Origin: Solea solea
Taxonomy: Eukaryota > Chordata > Actinopteri > Pleuronectiformes > Soleidae
Reading direction: 5' to 3'
Assembly: GCF_958295425.1 (NCBI RefSeq)
Contig: NC_081139.1
Span: forward strand, 15,017,888-15,081,887
DNA length: 64,000 nt
The number at the start of each line of letters is the position of its first letter. Within the stretch, counting starts at the first letter, position 1. The position numbers were made by a program, and so were the translations under genes. Below are positions 58,607 to 64,000 of this stretch, one piece after another. The notes under the pieces were generated by a model. It searched no databases, was not told the origin of the DNA, and worked only from the letters and a program-made list of their open reading frames with translations.

Positions 58607-61461
58607 CTAACAGTGGAGAGACAGAAGCATCAGCACGTAGCAGCTAAAACATGTCATTCAAGTAATTTGTCATTAACTTCTCAGCAAGTTAGCCATTGAC
58701 ACAAAATATAACAGCAGTGTTCTGGGGGATTGTACAAATCCCAGTGGGATTTATCATGGAGGGAGTTGGAAACAAGCTAGTATACTTTGTGCTTTCAAGC
58801 TTTCACACAATTTGTTTTTGTTTCCATGGTTTGGCAGAACCATGGAGGGTTGTTGGCTTTTGTTGCAGGGGCATTAGTTTTTCCACATGTTTGAAAGCCG
58901 GGTCAATGCTTCATCATTCATAATCTTCACAATGGGAAGTAGAGGCAATGAACCTGGGAGCTCTGCCTGCTGAAGGCTACTTGTTTTGATGGACTGCATA
59001 AAGTTGGCTGGTGTGTTGTAATGAATGGACTTATATGGCCTTAAAGGGGCCCTGCGGAGTTTTCTTCTCCAAACAGTTGAGTTTAAATGCAGTGTTCTCC
59101 AATTGTGTATATCCCAGAGGTCTCACAAACATCGTAAGTGCGTTTCCTTTTTCATGAAACACTGACAAAACCCATTTTAGAGAGTTCTAAATTTAAAATG
59201 TTCCTCTTAAATGCTGCATTTTGGCATTCCTTGGGTCAAACATGTAGATGCACATGTAAATCCAAGAGACGGACAACAAATCAAAAGGTCTGATATGTTG
59301 TGCTAGTAGTCGTCACATTTAATTGTGAAAACTAATGCCAGTGAGCTATAGAGCTCCAGGCATCATGGGACTCGAGCTGCGGCAAAAATGAACAGAGCCA
59401 ATGCTGGTTTCAACCTGTCAGAGTTCACAGCACACTTTAAATCCACCGAGATCCACCGATATATCTCAAAGCTTGACAGATTAAATATATCTGATGCTTA
59501 TAATGCCCCGTTTGATGTATTTTTACAATATTCCAGAGCTGCAGTAATCCTGACATCTTCAATTTCCTGATTAACTTCCCTTCATCTCACTCCAGAGAGT
59601 CACTCAAGGTTTACAAGAGCCTGGAGGGAAACAAATGGACAGAATCTGGCTTTGTGACAAACATTTGTGACAAACTCTGGCGTCTACCGTCTATCTCTGC
59701 AAGATAGGGTTGTTGTCACTGGGAGGGTAAGGGTCACGTTAACGTTATCATTAGCAACGGGGTGGTGTAGTGTATATAATTAATCTGGACTAGCGCTTGG
59801 TGAATGTTCATAATTGAAGTCCATTGCTTGTGGGTTCCCAATGTTTCGTCTTCTTCTGCTTGGTGTGAGCACGTTTCTTAGCAGAGCTTCACCTCCGCCG
59901 TCTCTCTGGATCTGTGGGGATCTGGTTTTTGGCATCCCAGGGGAACAACGGCTATCCACGTCTTCACTTTTATGATGAAAACAGCCGTTGTCTGAGATAT
60001 TGCCTGATTTATGTGTTGTCTAGTATATATGTCTATAGAGGTGAACAGCGTTGTTCCCTGCCAGAGGGCATTACCTTGGTTGTGTGACGTCAATAGACCA
60101 GAGCTCTATTGTTCCTATTCTAGCCGGTCACCACGATAACAGACATGTAACATCATGTATTCATCAAGTTACAAGTCTATTGTTACCTCCTGCTATTGCT
60201 AACTTTTTTGCGTCCCTTTTTAACCAATTCTGGCCCAATCCAGTCCAAAGTTTAGCCCGAAGTTAGCCAAAGAATTACTTTTTTTTTTTTTTTTTTAAAT
60301 AATAAATCCAGAAAGTCATCTTAAGCTGACACACAGTAGACATGTGGCTCTTGGCTGTATCTTTTTAAGTGTGTGACATAAGAGTTAAGAGGTCCAGAGC
60401 ATGACACAAACCAATTTGATCGCGGCAAATTTATATTCAGGCTCTGGCATTTCCTACAGTACTTAAATGTAACTGCATTGTGTTATGTCACTCTCTGCTC
60501 AATACATTAGTAGCCTACTCTACAATACACTGACAAAGTCAATATTTATTTCCTGATATACCGTTAGGCAGAATGTTGCATATTGCACCTTTAAAGAGCA
60601 ACCACTTCATAGCAATACACAGGCAATTTTAATAAATAGAGAGTTCTCATGTAGCAGCATTGCTGAACTTATGTCACTGAGGTACATTGCATATGTCTGT
60701 ATGCGCTGTATATCGTTGTTGGAGTATCACACCTGTATAAAAATGTCTAACTTTTAACTTTCCTTAGCAGTTTTCTATATGCACTATAGTCTGTGCTGAT
60801 TAAGGCACGTGGCGTAAGGACAGAGTCCAAGCAGCCTGTTCTGTCCACATCATGAGAACCCAACCATTAAAACCAACCAGAGATGACTGCATGCTAAGTA
60901 TAGTTCCCAACTACATAAGTGTTCTGAAATAGTTATGAAGTCATGCTGTGAAGTCTAGAAACAAGGCGCGTAAGCTTAAAGTCTGGCATGTCACCGACTT
61001 GCCTGGCTGATGGGAAGCTGTGATAACACTACAACAACACGGCACTGTGAGGACTGCACTCATGTGCACTTTCAGCCATAAATACCAAGGGCAGTAATAA
61101 CCACTAGGGCGTAAGATAACAAGAGGAGATTGCTCGAGTTGCATTTTGGCCACCGATGTTTGGTATAAATCCTGAATCCTGGTCACTCATCAAGGATTAG
61201 ACCATGCGTGAGAGTCCATCCCTGGTGCAGATGGACTGTCAGGGAAAACATGGATGGAAGCTGACTTGTTTGTGCCCAGAAATCCGATTGAGATTTTACA
61301 TTTTAATCAGACAGTAAATCTCTCTTCAGCTTCGGATGTCTCATCATTGCTCTGGCCAAAAGGTTTACTTTAATTTTCCTTTTTTTGGAGGTCAATCCCT
61401 GCAGGTGCAGCAGCCCTTTTAGAGGTTTAAGGATTACCATTTAGCAACGCAACAGCTTTAA

Positions 61462-61480
61462 AATAAATAAAGAAATAAAG

Positions 61481-61524
<44 letters not shown>

Positions 61525-61586
61525 CTCTATTTCTTTATTATATATATTATATATATATATATATTTAAAGCTGATATATATATATA
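61462..61586. repeat. (AT)n tract with flanking inverted repeat
   Basis: aaataaagaaatatatat on the left is mirrored by atatatttctctatttctttatt on the right around about 40 bases of pure at, followed by further at runs. The arrangement can extrude as a cruciform. Confidence 0.8.
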
Positions 61587-62835
61587 GGGGGAGGAGTCCA
61601 AGACAACAAGCCTTGAAAGCAACAAAAGAGTGTACCAGTGACTCAAGCATTCACTAAAATAGCCAATGGCACAATTTGAATGCAGTAGCTGGTGTTTCAC
61701 CGGAGAGAGGCATGATGTAAGCTTTAACACAACATGTATAATTTCAATTTCAATACAAAACTGTGAAGATTTAGACATGGATCAACAAATAGCATGACTA
61801 GAAACCCATAAACACTGGTTTGACAAAAGTTTTTTCTTTGTGCTTTGTTCTTTGTCTTAGATCTGTGCGCCTTATTGTTTGTTTTCTGATGTTATTTTTT
61901 GTTAACATGGTTTGCGAGTATGATGCTGCTAACTGAGCCTGTCATGACTAGGCTTCACTTAATTTTAATCTCAATCTGACTTTCAAGTAAAATAAAAGTT
62001 TTTAGCAAAAAAACCATCTGTGGATGTATCCTCTCTGACCACACACTTTTCCATAATTTTTAACTTCCAACCAATTTTTTAAAAATATTGTTCAGATTTA
62101 ATTTGACACCTCCCTGAAGTCTGGACTAATTCACAAAAATACAAAGTGATAATGTTTTGACATTATGCATTTGTCCATAGACATTTGTAGCTTTAGCTTT
62201 AGCTTTTTTTCCGTTACTGTACCTGTATGCACATAACTTTTCCCTCTTTATTTTTGTGCTCCACTGTGCATCTGTATCACTTAATCTCGTCTTCCCATCC
62301 ACTTCAGGGCCTCGTCTCTGCCTGGTGTGTTTTAATCCATCCCTGTCAGGCCTTGTTAAACATTACCCTCAGCCCCACCTCACTAAGTGCAGCTAATGCA
62401 GCTGATCGATTGCTCCCTGACCAGTAATCCTATTAAATTACACCAACCGCACTATCTTCTCCCTTTGAGCCAATCTGCTGTACAGGTTGAAGGGTCAGCG
62501 ATGCTCAACATCCTCAACACAGGAGGACGTGATAATAAAAGATGTCAAACTAGTCTACAAAATTCAAATGCAATGCTTGTATGGCACAGACACCATTATG
62601 TGTACACAGGAACACAGCACCAAAAACCAGCATCTCCAGAGTTGGCTTTGTGAGAGGGACCATCTAATACCTAATTCAATCCCTTCTCTACAGAATTACA
62701 TTTGTGTGTTACAAAAATGTCAAATCAAATTTCATCCTGTCTGATACAGGTCACACAGCTGGAAGAGGACGAGCATGGACAGCTTCAGAGGCATGGCAAC
62801 TGCTTTTCAGATGAAACATTTTATCTAGCACAAGG

Positions 62836-63280
62836 TACGGCTGGGTAATACAAAAAGACCAAAGGTTATATCTGGGGGTTTTTCAAAGCCAAATGTGCGA
62901 AATGTGTTACTTAATAAGAGACAGAGAAAGAGATACTGAATGCAGAGAAGCGAGAATGAACTTGGAGCAGGGAAATAGACACATTTTTCTGATTTCTGTT
63001 TTTTCTGTTTTACTAACTAGCTCCTCACTGGGGGTCTTGATCCCCGTCTGTGTCTGTCACCATGTGATCGCTCTATGCAGGACTTGAGCATTGAGCGGGG
63101 AAGAGAAGGGTTGTGCTCACTGCTCAGACTTGGGGAGAAAGTAGGAAAGAAGGCTGAAGTTGAGTGTGAACCACAGGGAGAGGAGAACTGGCGGTGGCTC
63201 TAAGAATATGATTTTAACGGCACATAAACAATTCTCATTCTAAATCTTGTATGAAAAACTCCATATAGTGCCCAGCCCTA
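62836..63280. mobile_element. hAT-like MITE, second copy of the same terminal type
   Basis: Starts tacggctgggtaata and ends gtgcccagcccta, the same terminal inverted repeat as the element at 49135-49440. Flanking octamers gcacaagg (62828-62835) and gcaaaagg (63281-63288) differ at one base. 445 bp, interior unlike the first copy, no transposase frame. Confidence 0.65.
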
Positions 63281-63389
63281 GCAAAAGGAGAAAAAGGAGA
63301 CTAAGACAGAATGGTTTTCTGCTAAAAGAAATACAAAGGGAGTTCTGAGTATAGTGGCCAATTTCACTGGTTCACTGTGTGGCTTCCAT

Positions 63390-63540
63390 AGTAATTAATT
63401 AACTTGCAAATATTTTGATAATCAATTAATAGATTTGAGGGTTTTCATTTTTGTTCTATTTCAGCTTCATAATTTGAATTCTGTCTTGTTTTTTGTTCCT
63501 CTGTGACAGTAAGCTGAACCTAATATTTAATCATGTGAGA
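63390..63540 (+). mobile_element. Dispersed repeat, family W, copy 3 (partial)
   Basis: attttgataatcaattaata, tttcagcttcataatttgaat and tcctctgtgacagtaagctg continue the block order of copies 1 and 2. The gggctgcaa start is missing. Confidence 0.45.
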
Positions 63541-64000
63541 ATTTAGAGTTTTTGGAAACACCCACCTGACAAACAACTAATCAAATTAAATGTAATAATA
63601 AATAATTATGGAAAATGACTGTCAACCCTCCATGTAAACAGTAGCATTGAGAGAAAGAAAACACAAGACTGTAAATATGTGGTGTATGCTCGATGTTGTT
63701 CTTAGCTTTTCAGTAACACCCTGTGATATAAACATACAATTACACATACCGACACATGGGAGTGGAGCATTGTTACTGCTGCCAGGCTCATGATGTTAAC
63801 TGTGCCATTTCACTGAAGAAAGTGTTCTGTAAATACCTTACAGGGATAAATCACTCACGAGTTCCACAGTAGACCAAAGTGAAAAATCTGTGGTGGTTAT
63901 TATTACCAAATCAAACTTTCTTGATCATCAACTATCCAAACTACATTTTATTAGTGTAACAATTTTTAAAAATACTTAAAATAAGTATGAAGACATCAAT

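Larger units (their letters stand above)
58607..64000 (-). other. plxnb1: plxnb1 intron (continues beyond the window)
   Basis: More than 5.3 kb upstream of the first visible plxnb1 exon. Both strands were checked for sema-domain exons and none was seen. It contains an 18-base T run at 60278-60297, an AT-rich inverted repeat at 61462-61586, a hAT-like MITE at 62836-63280 and a family W fragment at 63390-63540. Short ORFs here have no splice or family support. Confidence 0.65.

Overview
This is vertebrate nuclear DNA, almost certainly from a teleost fish. Genes are split by GT-AG introns, the non-coding DNA is AT-rich with many (CA)n, (TA)n and poly-T tracts, and short inverted-repeat transposon remnants of fish type are scattered through introns. 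I see no bacterial, phage or viral gene, no CRISPR array and no rRNA or tRNA gene. No undescribed system stands out; the interest lies in unusual details of known gene families.

Three genes lie head-to-tail on the minus strand, so transcription runs from high to low coordinates. (1) 34733-58606: 35 consecutive exons of a plexin-B1 gene (plxnb1), 1,862 codons plus stop. They start near the end of the sema domain and end with the PDZ-binding tail VTDL. The 5' exons (signal peptide and most of the sema domain) lie beyond 64000. A 3' UTR of about 1.8 kb, ending at a poly(A) signal at 32930-32935, carries a (CA)n/(TG)n array of about 190 bp. (2) 27173-29549, with a non-coding first exon at about 30696-30850: a complete small gene for a 184-residue protein with an N-terminal UBA-like segment and a peptidyl-tRNA hydrolase 2 (PTH2) fold. 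(3) 811-10658: 19 coding exons (1,126 codons) of setd5, a chromatin regulator with a degenerate PHD-like segment and an atypical SET domain. Its last exons lie off the left edge and its 5' UTR exons spread to the right, probably to about 23.4 kb.

The reading frame stays open across every exon junction I placed in all three genes, and each summed length is a multiple of three. That is the main support for the exon borders.

Non-coding layout: 10.85-23.3 kb is setd5 5' intronic/UTR sequence without recognisable coding exons. 23.3-23.9 kb holds a likely first exon and promoter. 23.9-27.1 kb is intergenic. 29.9-30.35 kb contains a foldback element inside the PTH2-gene first intron. 30.9-32.9 kb is intergenic. 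58.6-64 kb is plxnb1 intron with several repeats. At least five short dispersed repeat families have two or more copies in the window; two elements still show 8-bp flanking duplications. The three genes act in unrelated processes (transcription/chromatin, tRNA or ubiquitin-linked biology, axon-guidance signalling), and nothing suggests they work as a unit.
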